Shown here: positions 22,759 through 33,781 of the stretch, piece after piece
Position numbering within the stretch: the stretch's first letter is position 1
Layout of the letters: the number at the start of each line of letters is the position of its first letter
Origin: Eunapius fragilis
Taxonomy: Eukaryota > Porifera > Demospongiae > Spongillida > Spongillidae
Reading direction: 5' to 3'
Assembly (NCBI GenBank): GCA_963681505.1
Contig: OY811974.1
Coordinates: forward strand, 9,304,547 to 9,368,546
DNA: 64,000 bases
Position numbers and translations under genes: made by a program
The notes under the pieces: model-generated
Databases searched by the model: none
What the model saw: only the letters and a program-made list of their open reading frames with translations
What the model was told of the DNA's origin: nothing

Positions 22759-23598
22759 TCGGAAGTTTCGTTAGAAACTTCCATATAGGATTTGACCACG
22801 ACTATGAATGTCATTAAAAAAACGCGACCCGTCTGTAACAACATTCCCGACGATCGGATCGTGTAGCTTGTTTTATCAATCGATCTAGAAGTCAAAAATG
22901 AGTAGTTTCGTTTTTGTTTCATGTCACTGAACCGCGTGGTTGTTGAGAACAAGAGTGTACTGCCCGTCCTCGTACCCAGTCTCGGAACAAGGGGCGGGTC
23001 GTCTTCTCCTTCTTCTTGGCAACGCATAACTCAGGACAGGAACATTTCTAAGCGATGAAAATTTCACCAATAGCTTCAGAATCGGCTGGAGGACTCGCTT
23101 TTATATAATATAATACATTGATAAACAATCGACTACCTATGTCTTGTTAGTCTCGTACCCAGACCGTCTATGACGTAAGCGATTATCGCTGTAAACAGTA
23201 TATAATCACTACGTCCATACGTATGGACGTAGTGTTTACAGTGATAATCGCTTACGTCATAGACGGTCTGGGTACGAGACTAATGTCTTGTATAATTAAA
23301 TGGGTATGAAAAAAAATAAAGAAAACAAGTAAATAAACGAGAAAGTTGGTGGGATATAGGATTTGATTATGACATTGGTGGTGTAAAAAGCAAGGAAACA
23401 AGGTCTTATCAGAAGGGAAAATGTCATAGTCCTATATTTAGCACACAAACAACACATGCCCTAGAAATGTGCTAAATATAGGACTATGACATTTTCCCTT
23501 CTGATAAGACCTTGTTTCCTTGCTTTTTACACCACCAATGTCATAATCAAATCCTATATCCCACCAACTTTCTCGTAGAGAATGTTTTTATTTACTTG
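22759..23598 (+). mobile_element. Helitron-like hairpin-ended element, copy 1
   Basis: The 5' end is TCGGAAGTTTCGTTAGAAAC (TC after A; stem GGAAGTTTC, loop GTTA), followed by CATATAGGATTTGACC and an ACGCGACCCG box. The 3' end is a near-perfect palindrome (23325-23599) ending TTTATTTACTTG before T. The flanks are A on the left and T on the right with no target duplication. There is no coding capacity. It is interrupted at 23148-23282 by a 135-bp palindromic MITE. It is ~95% like copy 8 (60642-61315) by eye. Confidence 0.8.
23148..23282. mobile_element. 135-bp palindromic MITE with 9-bp TSD (MULE-type)
   Basis: Ends are TAGTCTCGTACCCAGACCG and its inverse complement, with arms of about 60 bp. 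ATGTCTTGT flanks both sides (23139-23147 and 23283-23291), an exact 9-bp duplication. It is absent at the matching position of copy 8 near 61010, which confirms insertion. The terminus resembles that of the 48728-50901 element. Confidence 0.9.
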
Positions 23599-23599
23599 T
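23325..23599. repeat. 3'-terminal palindrome of Helitron-like copy 1
   Basis: The stem includes GTTGGTGGGATATAGGATTT and GGAAACAAGGTCTTATCAGA. The loop lies between TATTTAGCAC and GTGCTAAATA. The left outer stem has lost an AAAACATTCTC segment still present on the right. Confidence 0.9.
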
Positions 23600-23739
23600 G
23601 TAACAATATTCTGAGGAGTACACACAGCTGCATAAAATGGAACATACAGTATCCCTTTCTCCTATTCCCTACCCATGATGAACTGGAAAACAGTATTCAT
23701 AATGGAATTCGTATCGAAACTACATTAATTCATTGTTGT

Positions 23740-24425
23740 TAGGCAAGGCCTCCTTGCCTTAGTCTCCATCTGGTACCTCAACTCCATCCACGGGATCACC
23801 CAATTATGGAATGCATACCTAGCCAAACAATGTTGGTGATGCTGAGTGGGTGTGTCTGATCTTACCTACCTACTGACAGTGTTGAATTGATAGGCATGCC
23901 TCCTAGCCCTAAGTCTTCTTCTGGTACCTAAACTCTATCCCTGGGCTGAGCCCAATCGTGGAAAGCAAACAGGCATAAAATGATGGTGGTGCCGAGTGGG
24001 TGTGGCAACATATCCTGATCTAATCAACGATACTCCTTGGGTTGAGCCCAATCATGGAATGTGTTCCTACCTACATAGCAATAAAACAGTGGTAATGGTG
24101 GGGGAGTGTGGCAACTAACCTACCTACAGTCAGTGTTGGTAGACATGTCTCCTTTCTCTAATCTCCATCTGGTACCTCAACTTCATCCCCAATCATGGTA
24201 TGCATATCTACCTAAATAGCCATAAAATGGTGGTGGTGACTTAGTGGGTGTGGCAACATACCTGAACTCACCTACCTACAGACAGTGTTTTTAGGCATGC
24301 ATCTGGTACCTCAAATCCATCCCTCGACTGAGTCCAATTTTGGAGTGCATAGTAGTGATGCTGATGCGTGTGGCAACATCTCCTGTTCAAACCTACTTAC
24401 AGACGTTGTGGTTTGTCATGGTTAA
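23740..24425. repeat. degenerate ~130-160 bp tandem repeat, about five units
   Basis: Each unit carries CTGGTACCT(C/A)AA, CCAAT-ATGGAATGCAT, a GGTGGTG run, GTGGGTGTGGCAACAT and CCTACCTACAGACAGTGTT, with variable deletions. Confidence 0.75.
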
Positions 24426-24809
24426 TTCTGCTGGCTCCACTTTGTACCTTAACTCTATACCTGCTTACTTTTTGAGTTTATTTTTTATTTTGCAGCCACA
24501 ATAAGCAATGATTGTCAAACTTCACACTTGTAATGTTAGCTGGATTGGGCCGATTTACGCGGACGAGGAGGACAGATTTAATAACATTGCATGAACACAA
24601 ACCACAGCTCAGCTTTCGGCTTTACGTATTCTGGGGTCATCTTTGAGAATGCATTCATATTTGTGAGGTATGTATTAATATTGATCTGTGGTGTTTACCC
24701 TAAGCGCTTCCATTTTAGCATCGTTCCTCGATCACCTCCATCGCTTGTACTAGTGATGTGCATAGTGCTTTGATACTGTACATTGCGGTCAACAATTTTG
24801 CGCGCGGTA
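24426..24809. other. no recognised feature
   Basis: AT-rich with short ORFs only. Nothing supportable. Confidence 0.4.
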
Positions 24810-25085
24810 TAATCTAATTAGATAGGAACGTGGTACTGAGGAATGCACAATGCGGTGCTAGGCTCCGTAGAGGTCTTTGCTGTCGGTTTTCCAAGAGGAG
24901 CGATCAGACTTCGGATCAGCTTGTAGGTCTTTGCACCACAACCGCTGCATGACCAGGTTTCGCAGCATCGGGCCACTCCGTTCGGGATGATCGAAGTAAA
25001 TGTATTGGTCAAGCCGTTCCGTGTATGCCTGCCTATCTTCGGATGGAGTGTCAATCTCAGCTATCCCTCCGTGGTTTGTCCGCAT
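24810..25085 (-). pseudogene. Ty3/Gypsy gag N-terminal fragment
   Basis: The minus strand reads GGIAEIDTPSEDRQAYTERL, then DQYIYF, and in the next frame GAKTYKLIRSLIAPLGKPTA. The PxxE-x-W/Q-AY-ERL-QYF and Y-L-I-RSL-(V/I)AP-KP pair is the usual N-terminal capsid region of invertebrate Ty3/Gypsy gag. A frameshift lies between them. It is isolated from the gag remnants at 19010 and 22150. Confidence 0.6.
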
Positions 25086-25362
25086 ACCTTCTTTAGACTC
25101 GGAGTAGTTTGTTTCACCCTCGTCGCCAATACAATATTGTTATGTCCCCACTCCCATATGGAACATAACATATAAAAAGATCAGAAGAGTGCATTATACA
25201 TTCAATCAATTACAAATACCTAAATCTAGACCAATGCTTGAATTGGGCAAAGATATGCAAGGTCACTGCATGTTATACAGTGTAGCTGCATGCATGAGAT
25301 CCTAACATTACATAATGTCTTGCACGCTAGGATGTAGTGGTCAGGATATCACCTGCCGTCAC
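25086..25362. other. no recognised feature
   Basis: Nothing supportable. Confidence 0.4.
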
Positions 25363-25545
25363 CTGGTTGACAGGTCTTTCAAGTCCTTCATCAGCCTCAA
25401 CTCCCTTTTGGCAGAGTCGTTGTAGCGTGTGAGTGTGACTTGATCTACCCGCCACAGCTCCAACTCCCTAAGTGCCTCCTGATGGACACTTCCCCTTCAG
25501 TTGATCAGACCAGGCTATGATGAAGTCCTCAAACTGCTCCTCTTA
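25363..25545 (-). pseudogene. DYNC2H1-like fragment (linker region), frameshifted
   Basis: The minus strand reads EQFEDFIIAWSDQLKGK, then in another frame HQEALRELELWRVDQVTLTR and YNDSAKRELRLMKDLKDL, with a VNQV block in a third frame. The EALREL-(D/E)-LW...L-Y-DS...LIKDWKDLVNQV order is what I know from the dynein-2 heavy chain linker. It follows directly on the LMELLTRA segment found at 15625-15793. A donor-like CCAG/GTGAC ends the piece. Stops between frames make it a dead fragment. It lies opposite in strand and 10 kb from its neighbour in protein order. Confidence 0.55.
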
Positions 25546-27741
25546 TGTCCGCCATTTTTGTGAACCTGGAAATGTATAAACCAATGTAGTGATAAGCTTC
25601 AAGCATATTTTAGAAAGAGGTTGTACAGGAATGCACAGCAAATATTTCCTTTTCAAATGCACGTGCACACTGCAGCAACGCGCTTTGTACGCGCTTATGA
25701 TATGCAGATGTAAAAAATTCAACAAGTCAATCTATTTGAATTGTGGCTCTGTCATCTGAGTAATAAAAGTGAGATTTAGTTTTCATCTGCATGCACTTGT
25801 GATTAACAATAACGCTAATTTCCATCTTCATGCAATGTATATTTAAGCTGATACAGGTTTCAGCTCTTTCATTCATTCTCACTCGGCATTCTAAGCTAGC
25901 TCTGTAATGCTTAAAGAATTAATGGTATTAACGGTATTCTCCGCAGCGGAAGCAGCGAACCTGACAAAGGTTCGTGTTTGTCTTTGCGTATTCGTCCACA
26001 GCCCACCATCAGTGAAGGGCTTAAAGTGTTTGGTATTTTCTTTGCTGTACATGTACATGGAATGCTATAGAGAGCATATATGTCCAGCCCTTTACACAAA
26101 CTGCACACTTAGAGATATGCGCATATGTGATAAATGCATATGTATGCACATATACAAATATGGTTATGTGCACAGTCTACATGCACGTGCACACACACAC
26201 TGACACTCAATTCAGTTGGAGTGACAATGAGTTATGTGAGTGTGTGCTACTCCTGTCTAAATTGTCACTCAAACTGAGTTAGAGCGACAAAGTGTGAAAA
26301 GCATCATTCTATTTTGCTGTGACAAAGCTCTAGAACTAACTAGATTTTTTGCGTTGTGTTTGCATACACTGAGCAGGTCTGAGCATGAATATATAGATAC
26401 CCGGATATAGAGAACATAATGCATAGAACATGATGCGTGTTATTTCTAAAGCAAGTAAAAATGCAATCAGTTTGTGCATTCTTCCTCCTTTGGTTTGGAA
26501 AGTTTACCTTCATGTTGAAAATTGGCTTTTTACGCGCGTTTTCCATTATGCATTCTCCATGCGGAATATGTGCATTTACACCCACCGTAAACAATTAGTG
26601 TATACTAATGTATAAAATACACCTTAGAGTGTTATTGTACACAGTTGTTGTTCTTCTGGCAAGATACGTGCATGCCGTTTGTACATTCCTCATTATTTGG
26701 TCTGAATAATTAACTTAACATTTCCTTTGCACATTGGCGCAACCTTTATGGATGTCCTTAACAAACATCCTCTCCTGCACACTCTTCCTTAGTGTTATCA
26801 TCATCCATTAATCATCCTCCCCCTTTTTATTACATTATGGATCCGCCGCTGCTAATCCTACTTTATTGAAGAGCTTGTTTTTAATGTGGACATGTAAAAC
26901 TTACTCCAAGATGCAAGCAGTCTTGAGGGTCTTGTCTAGCTGTTTGATAAAAAATGATAGGTGAGAGGGCGCATATCTAATAATTATGCACATGTAGCAC
27001 TACAATATACTGGTACTCAGCAATGCTGTTCAAATAGAATCCGTGACTCTCCTATGAGTAGAGGCATGATGATTCTCTTTCATCGACCAATGCACAGGTG
27101 CGTCTAGAAAAGGATGGTTTTAGTAGTGGGAGCTATATTAAATTGAGCGTATTAGAAGGACTTCGTGAATGTGTGTTAACAGTCAATGCGTAGTCCAATT
27201 GATAGGCTGGAATCATTACTAATAGATATAAGGAGAATTGAGCCGCTGCTTTATCAACAATGCACAGCAGCTCCACTAGAATAAGGCTGGACTAGATTGT
27301 AAATGGGTGGGGAGTGCTGTATGTATTGTCATTTCAAGAGCATTCAAATAGGTGCATGTATAGTATTCGCATTTTTATGTATATGCAGGTGCATGTGAAA
27401 GCTTCTGGCTTTAAAATGCATGCATAAGTGTAGCATAAGTATGTGTGCATGTACGTGTGTGTGTATGTACTTGTGTGTGTGTATATGTGTGTGCCTGCAT
27501 GTGTGCGCGCGCGCACATTACCTCAGTATCTAGTTGGAAGGATATTTATTTACGGCTATATCTTTTGCACACCAATCGCTCGAAATTCATAATCGGTTCG
27601 GAGAGGCTAAAGCTAGTGTCCTATGTTATGTATTTATATGACCGGAAGTTGTGTCCTGCCTATTTGTTAATTCCCAGGTTTTCTTTTGTTCAGATGATTT
27701 AAGAGACCGACGCTATAGTGGGTATATAATTGAATTGAAAG
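25546..27741. other. gene-poor upstream flank of the 7TM gene
   Basis: Only short ORFs, CA/TG-rich microsatellites (26040-26210, 27430-27520) and AT-rich sequence. A GTATATAAT lies at about 27721, too close to the start codon (about 15 bp) to be an obvious TATA box. Confidence 0.45.
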
Positions 27742-28746
27742 ATGAACTCTACCTATGACGATGATTCTGACAAATATGTTATCATAAACGCTATCTCTGT
27801 CTTCATGTGCCTTCTAGCAACCATTTTGGTGTTTGTTCTCAGGCTACACAATAAGATAGTCTACCGGTTGGCCCTGTATCAGGTGCTGGCGGGGTTAATC
27901 ATTGCGTTGGCACAGCTATTCCAAGTCTTCATTGGCAACTCCAAATATGACCAGGAGTGCGTCGCTCTCGGATGGTTTGGTATGTACTTCCAGTGGGTGA
28001 AACTTTTTTTCACTGTATGGATAACGTTTCATCTCTTCTGTTTTGCGATACTTCACAAGAACCTGAGGAAGCTTGAAGTGTTGTACGTTGTGAGTTCGCT
28101 ACTGGTACCAATACTGATAGCTGCGGTGCCATTAATAACACACTCCTACGGATACAGCTCCGTCGACGGCTGCTACATTCCCGCATATGCAGGCAATGTC
28201 ACGCTCTATGATGCTATTATTGAAAGGTTTGCTCTCTGGGACGGCCCTGCTATGGTCATACTCTTAGCGTTATCTATAACCATGGCAGTGATGGTTATAA
28301 AACTTGGTGGAAGGGTTTACAGAAGGTTAAAATACGAGTACGAGCCGATCACTGACGGAGACCAGTTTTCGAAGGCCCTTAAACAACTCCTTCCGCTGGC
28401 GGCTTTTCCAATTTTGTTCCTCCTTTTCATCGTACCAGTGTTCATATATGACGTCTACTATTCCTTCGTCACTCCGTCACCGAATGAAAACCTCATACTA
28501 ACGGCGGACATATTCATCTTCCTTTGGAACATGACGTCAGGGTTGACCCTAATAGTCCACATCTCCGTGGCAAGGGTACCTGTATGTATTAGACGTCTTA
28601 GATTAGTACAAAAGAAAAAACCCATCTCGGTGAGTAGTTTTCTGGACGTAACCAATGGAAAAGCTTTCGGATCAAGGATCAGCCCGCCCATGAACAGCGC
28701 AACAAGTTTTCCTCTACCGGAAGAAAGCATTGCATATTCCTATTAG
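27742..28746 (+). CDS. seven-transmembrane G-protein-coupled receptor, single exon
   Basis: A 334-residue protein with seven hydrophobic helices at about 12-34, 40-64, 76-104, 113-135, 165-190, 215-241 and 252-277. The short N-terminus has an NST glycosylation site at N2; another, NVT, is at N152 in the second extracellular loop. C73 (top of helix 3) and C144 (loop 2, DGCYIP) fit the conserved extracellular disulphide. No DRY or NPxxY box is visible, so it is not an ordinary rhodopsin-class receptor. The short ectodomain and helix layout resemble cAMP-receptor-like/secretin-related receptors known in sponges and amoebae; ligand is unknown. The tail (about 55 residues, Ser-rich, QKKKPISVSSF) offers phosphorylation sites. 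The ATG has a purine at -3 (AAGATGA). No stop or frameshift; probably functional, and the intronless frame suggests a tandem or retroposed receptor family. Confidence 0.85.
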   Translation: MNSTYDDDSDKYVIINAISVFMCLLATILVFVLRLHNKIVYRLALYQVLAGLIIALAQLFQVFIGNSKYDQECVALGWFGMYFQWVKLFFTVWITFHLFCFAILHKNLRKLEVLYVVSSLLVPILIAAVPLITHSYGYSSVDGCYIPAYAGNVTLYDAIIERFALWDGPAMVILLALSITMAVMVIKLGGRVYRRLKYEYEPITDGDQFSKALKQLLPLAAFPILFLLFIVPVFIYDVYYSFVTPSPNENLILTADIFIFLWNMTSGLTLIVHISVARVPVCIRRLRLVQKKKPISVSSFLDVTNGKAFGSRISPPMNSATSFPLPEESIAYSY

Positions 28747-28889
28747 AAGCTCTATAGAAACTACGACTGTATGCATACTCGTATTTGATAGCGTTGATAG
28801 ATTCATTCATGCAAAATATATACAATTATAATTATATAATTCCAAGAATACACATCAAACACCTCTACAGGAACAGACAGGTTCGGTAA
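28747..28889. other. 3' flank of the 7TM gene
   Basis: AT-rich (ATATATACAATTATAATTATATAATT). No canonical AATAAA seen. Confidence 0.4.
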
Positions 28890-29480
28890 CTTCGGTTCTA
28901 TACTCTTTGGAGAATGGCTCTGGCATTCGCTCTTATTAAGCAAATGCTTAAGATAGAGAACAGGTCGAAAGATGCCTGTGACTTTGGCAGGGACTTGTGG
29001 ATCGATTGCAAGCCTAGCTGCGACCTGTGCAAGAAATAGCGAAGCCTCTTTGCCCCAAACCCCATAGAATCAACTGCTAGAAGGTTTGAGACCCACCATA
29101 GAGCTGAACACTTTTCCTCATGGCCTGGTGTGGAATGCTCTCCGTTGCCTCAAGGACTGCACCAACCGTTGCTCCCGCTTCAGCTAAAGTTGAGGATTTA
29201 GCGGTGAGACAACGGAGATGTCCAGGGCAACGGATCTCCCAAGGTTCCAATTCTTGTGGTATAGTAGCAGCGCAACGGATAACAGAGTCGATACCCCAAC
29301 TAAATCACCAGCTAGCTAGGTACAAGAACACACTCCGCATGCGCATCAACTCTAATTAGTCCCCACTAATATACTACACTACAATTCTGCAACAGAATAT
29401 CGGCAGGTCGTGACTGTGAATGGTCGGGAAAGAGCCCAGAGCCAGCTTCAACTTGGACAGAAGCATGCGCACGGTGAAGG
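28890..29480 (-). pseudogene. retroelement C-terminal fragment (same class as 6285-7390)
   Basis: The minus strand encodes VALDISVVSPLNPQL, then AEAGATVGAVLEATE and YGVWGKEASLFLAQVAARLA followed by IDPQVPAKV, in shifting frames. These match the ADV..AAFDLKV, E..GW..PLVVE and GVWGKEA..L..VA..LAI blocks of this retroelement class. No zinc knuckle or RT remains. A paralogous fragment at 44755-45085 shares the nucleotide landmarks CTCTTTGGAGAATGGCTCT and GACTGCACCAACCGTTGCTC. Non-functional. Confidence 0.65.
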
Positions 29481-29517
29481 AAGTGCATTACAGTGTCCCT
29501 GAGTGCATTATGCATGG

Positions 29518-29999
29518 CGTAATATAACATCACCCCCACATTTGCAAGTTAAAGCGTGCTGTCCAAGAGGGTCCAGACTGTGGGCGGGGATGAAGACACA
29601 CTGAGAGCCCTGGGAGGAATCTAGGCCCAGCTACCCTGGATTCACCACTTCAATTTTCATGTTTCTCCAATCGAGAAACGTTCTGTCAATTCCATTATCT
29701 CCTCAACCGTCAATCAGAAGCTTCTGTCTTCAAAAGTGAATGAACATTGTTTCCAAACCCTTTTGATAAATCCTCTGCTAAAAAGGCTAGCGGCTATCAG
29801 TTATTCCTTCCACATCCCAAGGTCTACATCTTGACCCAATTGAATTCATGTGGTGCTGGGCCTAGATACTGCCCTGCCCAGGGTAGCTGTCAAGTGGTGG
29901 CTGGGCCTAGATACCTTCCAGGGCTCTCAGTGTGCCCTGCCCACAGTCTGGACCCTCTTGGACTCCGCGATTTAACTTGAAAATGTGGGGGTGATGTTG
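29518..29999. repeat. imperfect inverted repeat, ~120-bp arms
   Basis: 29518-29640 (ATATAACATCACCCCCACAT ... CCAAGAGGGTCCAGACTGTG) is mirrored at 29880-29999. Differences and small insertions are present. Possible decayed foldback element; no target duplication found. Confidence 0.75.
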
Positions 30000-30075
30000 T
30001 AGAATTATAAAATAGCTTTTGCTCATGTGCTCAGCATCAAGCAGGAAGCCTTACTGCCTGGTTATACTGTAATTA

Positions 30076-31386
30076 TCGAGAGTTACGTTAGTAACTCTCA
30101 TATAGGATTTGACCCCGATTATGAATGTCATTAAAAAAACGCGACCCGCTTCTAACAAGACTCCCGACGAGCGGATGGCTTACCTTGTTGTCGTCGTCGT
30201 ACAAGAAGGTAACAACAAGTAGTTTCGTGTTTGTTTGATGTCACAGAAGTTAGAACCGCGTGGTTGTAGAGAACAAAACAATTTTCGAAACTCGTACCCA
30301 GTCCCACGTATTTCTCGTTCTTCTTCTTGTTCTTGACCACGCATAACTCGGGATAGGAACACTTTTAAGAAATGAAAATCACACCAATGGCTTCAGAATT
30401 CGTTGGCATTCTCGCTTCTGTGGTCAAAACGTCTCGAGGCTAAATGACATATATCGGTGGTTGTGTTAGCAAATCACGTATAGTTAAGCTTACTGCACTG
30501 ACAAGACTCGGATAGGTCCTACTTCGCTCTTTATACGAAGTACTAGCAGTATACATCATGTAATCAAATGTGTACGGTCTGGGCACTACACGTAGTGGTA
30601 ATTAACTGTGGCGATTATGTATTTTTAACAACGTGCACGTGCGTACTATAATCGTTCTTGTTATTCGCTCGAAAATATCGAGCAGAGCCTGAAAAGAAAC
30701 GGACCTCTCGACGCGCAAGGTATCTAGATGCGATCAGTAGACTGTAGGAAGGGGAGGGGGGGGGTTGCTATCTGCTTCAGTCTGGCCCGATACAAAATGC
30801 GTTCGTGGGTTCGATCGCGCTGGGGCGACAATTAATAACCTCTCTTCTATTTCGGCCGCCCCTTAAAGCCCCCTCAGATCCTGAAAAGGAACGGACCTCT
30901 CGACGTGCAAGGTATCGAGCAGATCCTGAAAATAGACAGCGATATTGCCATAGTCCTGAACGTGCATCTCGCTCGGCGAAAGAGTTAAGGTCACTCAAAG
31001 GTATGTCGTACCTTTACAACCTCCCTCTCATATCAAGATGGATTACTTAACATGCTATACGGCCCATAATCGGGTATGAATAAAAATCAATGAAACAAGT
31101 AAATAAAAAACATTCTCTATGAGAAAGTTGGTGGCATATAGGATTTGAAGGCAATGGTGGTGTAAAAAGGAAGAAAACAAGGGTCTAATAATAAGGGAAA
31201 ATAGAATAGTCCTATATTTAGCACATTTCTATATGTAGGATATAGTATGTTGTTCGTGTGCTAAATATAGGACTATTCCATTTTCCCTTATTATTAGACC
31301 CTTGTTTCCTTCCTTTTTACACCACCATTGCCTTCAAATCCTATATGCCACCAACTTTCTCATAGAGAATGTTTTTTATTTACTTG
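30076..31386 (+). mobile_element. Helitron-like hairpin-ended element, copy 2 (with ORF remnant)
   Basis: The 5' end is TCGAGAGTTACGTTAGTAAC (TC after A; stem GAGAGTTAC, loop GTTA), followed by CATATAGGATTTGACC and ACGCGACCCG. The 3' palindrome (31095-31387) ends TTTATTTACTTG before T. The interior carries a RAEPEKK-type ORF remnant (30660-30990) in the same orientation. The segment 30440-30610 is the same as in copy 7 but lacks copy 8, so it serves as an empty site at 30551/30552. Confidence 0.8.
30660..30990 (+). pseudogene. RAEPEKK-repeat ORF remnant inside Helitron-like copy 2
   Basis: Plus-strand frames read ARKYRAEPEKKRTSRRARYL (from 30677), then after a ~150-bp unrelated insertion containing a G-run, SDPEKERTSRRARYRADPEN and RQRYCHSPERASRSAKELRS. 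The ending QRY-SPERA-AK matches the end of the minus-strand ORF in copy 7 (59899). It is broken and lacks an N-terminus. Role unknown; the high Arg/Lys content suggests nucleic-acid contact (inference). Confidence 0.6.
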
Positions 31387-31559
31387 TTTCATAATGGCTA
31401 AATCAGCGGTTGGACCTCGAAACCTTTCAATGCTCGTGAAATTTAATCGCCGGAACCTAAACTGTAGGAATGCCGAAGAAGGTCTATGAGCACGACAGCT
31501 ATGAGGCTGAACCAGAAAGTAGAAGACCTATGAGCGCGACAGCCACTCTCACTCAGATT
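31387..31559. other. spacer with a faint RAEPE-like ORF
   Basis: A short frame from 31470 reads MPKKVYEHDSYEAEPESRRP, faintly like the RAEPEKK repeats. Too short to call. Confidence 0.25.
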
Positions 31560-31987
31560 GGATTGGAAGCACGTCACGTGAGAGCATACTTCTATAGTGG
31601 CACTCCAACACGATACGGTAAGAACTATTCCTTGATCTCTGCGACTATTTTTTTTTTAAGGCCTGTTCGTGTAGCCTGGTCCGCGCCGCATCCCACTGTG
31701 TAATTCGCGTAATGTTTTATAGTTGGTGATGCGTGTCTTTGTATTTGTACCTGTAGTGATACCGAGAACTATCCCATGATCTCTGCCATCCTATGTGACT
31801 ATTAGTTTTAAGAAGCATGTTCGCGTATTTGGTCTGTGCTGCATCCCATTGTGTAATTCGTTTCAAGCCCACGTGAGAGTGGGATTGCGTTCTTGATCAA
31901 GGGATAGTTCTTACCGTATCACGGAGTGCCACTATAGAATTATGCTCTCAAGTGACGTGCTTCCAATCCCCCTCTAAATAATCTATG
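31560..31987. mobile_element. partial P-like palindromic element (GATTGGAAGCACG termini)
   Basis: Arm 31560-31640 (GGATTGGAAGCACGTCACGT ... ACGGTAAGAACTAT) is mirrored at 31893-31982. The right end finishes CCCCTCTAAATAATCTATG, like the right end of the 736-2801 element. The left terminus CATAGATTATTTAGA is missing, so no target duplication can be scored. Truncated copy of a related subfamily. Confidence 0.65.
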
Positions 31988-32589
31988 GTTGTAGTAAGGG
32001 AGGTTTATTATCTGATGTATGTGTAAGGCTTCACATGCAGGCCTGTGCATGGCTTGTTAACACCTGGTGTGCATGCAGGTGGAATTAATTACACAGCTAT
32101 TTGAGTTACATATACCTGGTGGCTAAAAGTAAAAGAAATGTTTTTAATGACTGCAATCATTTCCTATAGCTACTCCTAGTATGAACCCAGGATGTAATGG
32201 TGGTGGTTGAAAAAACTCTGCAAGCTGTACTGTAATAGTATCCATCGGAGAGGTATACTGTGTGGAGGGTATCTATTGGATGGAATGGTCCTAGAGAGGC
32301 AGTGTCCAGATGTGGAAGTGCAGCATCCAAGGAAATGGGGATATCCTGATGAGGAGGAGCGAGGGGCCTTGTAGTGGTGTGGATGTCCCAATATGAAGGA
32401 AACTTGATGAAGCTAGCAGGGTGTCCACTGGTGCCTCCTGCTCCACCACTACATGCAACCCCCACTTCCATCTCCTAATACACCATCTTCATATCTGGGG
32501 AGGGTCTGCTGCAACTAAATATTACTGCAGCCCAATTGGACACCATGTTATTATTAGAAATTAAAAACAGATGAAACAAGGGCAACGAA
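31988..32589. other. no recognised feature
   Basis: Mixed sequence. A minus-strand 104-codon Pro/His/Thr-rich ORF (32157-32471) has no recognisable domain. Confidence 0.35.
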
Positions 32590-32778
32590 GCAATGCAAGC
32601 TTTTTCACGGCTTGCATCATACCTTGCCACAAGGACCAACTCCCCCAAGTCCAAGGTTGTCTGCAGCTTGTATGGCCGCCTTAATTTGACTCTTGTGCGA
32701 GCCAATGCCCGAGCCCTCCTCTTACGATGTGGCTGTTCCCTTCAGGAGGGGGATAGTTCCTCATTGTCACTTTCATAA
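32590..32778 (+). pseudogene. retroelement extreme C-terminus (same class as 6285-7390)
   Basis: Plus-strand frame reads QAFSRLASYLATRT, NSPKSKVVCSLYGRL and NLTLVRANARALLLRC, the usual end of this retroelement class (A..FSRLA..LA..., P+..V...LYGRLNLTLVRANARALL). Only the last ~60 residues survive, so it is strongly 5'-truncated. It is closer to the consensus than the 6285 copy. Confidence 0.65.
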
Positions 32779-32907
32779 CCAGTGTGTCTCAGTGTGTCTG
32801 GATATGTATGTATGTATTAATAATAGCATTCGTTATTTAGTGCATTTATTCTGATTAGTGTATTATGCTGCATCTTGTATTATTAATTAAGTTCATGTAA
32901 ATTTGAA

Positions 32908-33195
32908 ACAAGTAATAAAAACATTTTCTATGAGAAAGTTGGTGGCATATAGGATTGGAATAAGGCAATATTGGTGTAAAAAGAAAGGAAATAAGGGTCT
33001 AATAATAAGAGGAAATGTACAATAGTCCTATATTTCGCACAAAAACATAATGTGTCCTACAAATTGGTGAAATATAGGACTTTTACACATTTCCCCTTCT
33101 TATTAGACCCTTGTTTCCTTCCTTTTTACACCAATATTGCCTTATTCCAATCCTATATGCCACCAACGTTCTCATAGAAAATGTTTTATTACTTC
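32908..33195. mobile_element. Helitron-like 3' palindrome, copy 3 (5' part not seen)
   Basis: Palindrome starting ACAAGTAATAAAAACATTTT and ending AAAATGTTTTATTACTT. The loop uses TATTTCGCAC ... GGTGAAATA, so even the loop-closing stem has changed on both sides. Strand is ambiguous because the 5' end is missing. Confidence 0.7.
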
Positions 33196-33781
33196 TACTC
33201 CAAAGCAATCCGGTACTTCTCTAGCTCTTCATATTGTATTCAATTCAGTACTGACAACAGACACTGATAAGCGGCAAGTGTGAATGAAAACACAATCTCT
33301 TACCCGCTCTATTAAGCAGAATTTGTTAGCATTTGCTAATTTTCATGACGACTCTATATTTGACTCGAGAAAAAGAAATAAGGGAGATGATAACTTACCA
33401 CCGGCTGGGGTACTATCCACATGTTACTGGAAATCATAATGGTGAGAGAATCGATGAGATACCTGATCGCGACACAATGCAGTTACGTCCTCAAGATTTG
33501 AAACGGTCTTAGCGATTCAAGCCAACCACGTATCCTCAGCAAGTCTGCATTGCACAATCTGTCGGATGAAGAGCTGCCAATTTTCCAATTACATTTTTCA
33601 ACTAACCAACTCCAATAGTTTTATCTTTCTCAAGTATTCCGCTCGACGAATAGAACGTCCAACGGTAATCAAGCCACGTTGTGCTTGGCTCCAATTGAAA
33701 TTACTAACTGAATTTGTATTGATAACTGGTTGCTGCGTATAATTAAATGGAGCATTATAATAATTTAAACAAGTGGCTGGC
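33196..33781. other. 3' flank of the spliced minus-strand gene
   Basis: Minus-strand short ORF 33792-33598 continues the last exon frame briefly, then stops. Nothing else recognised. Confidence 0.35.
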
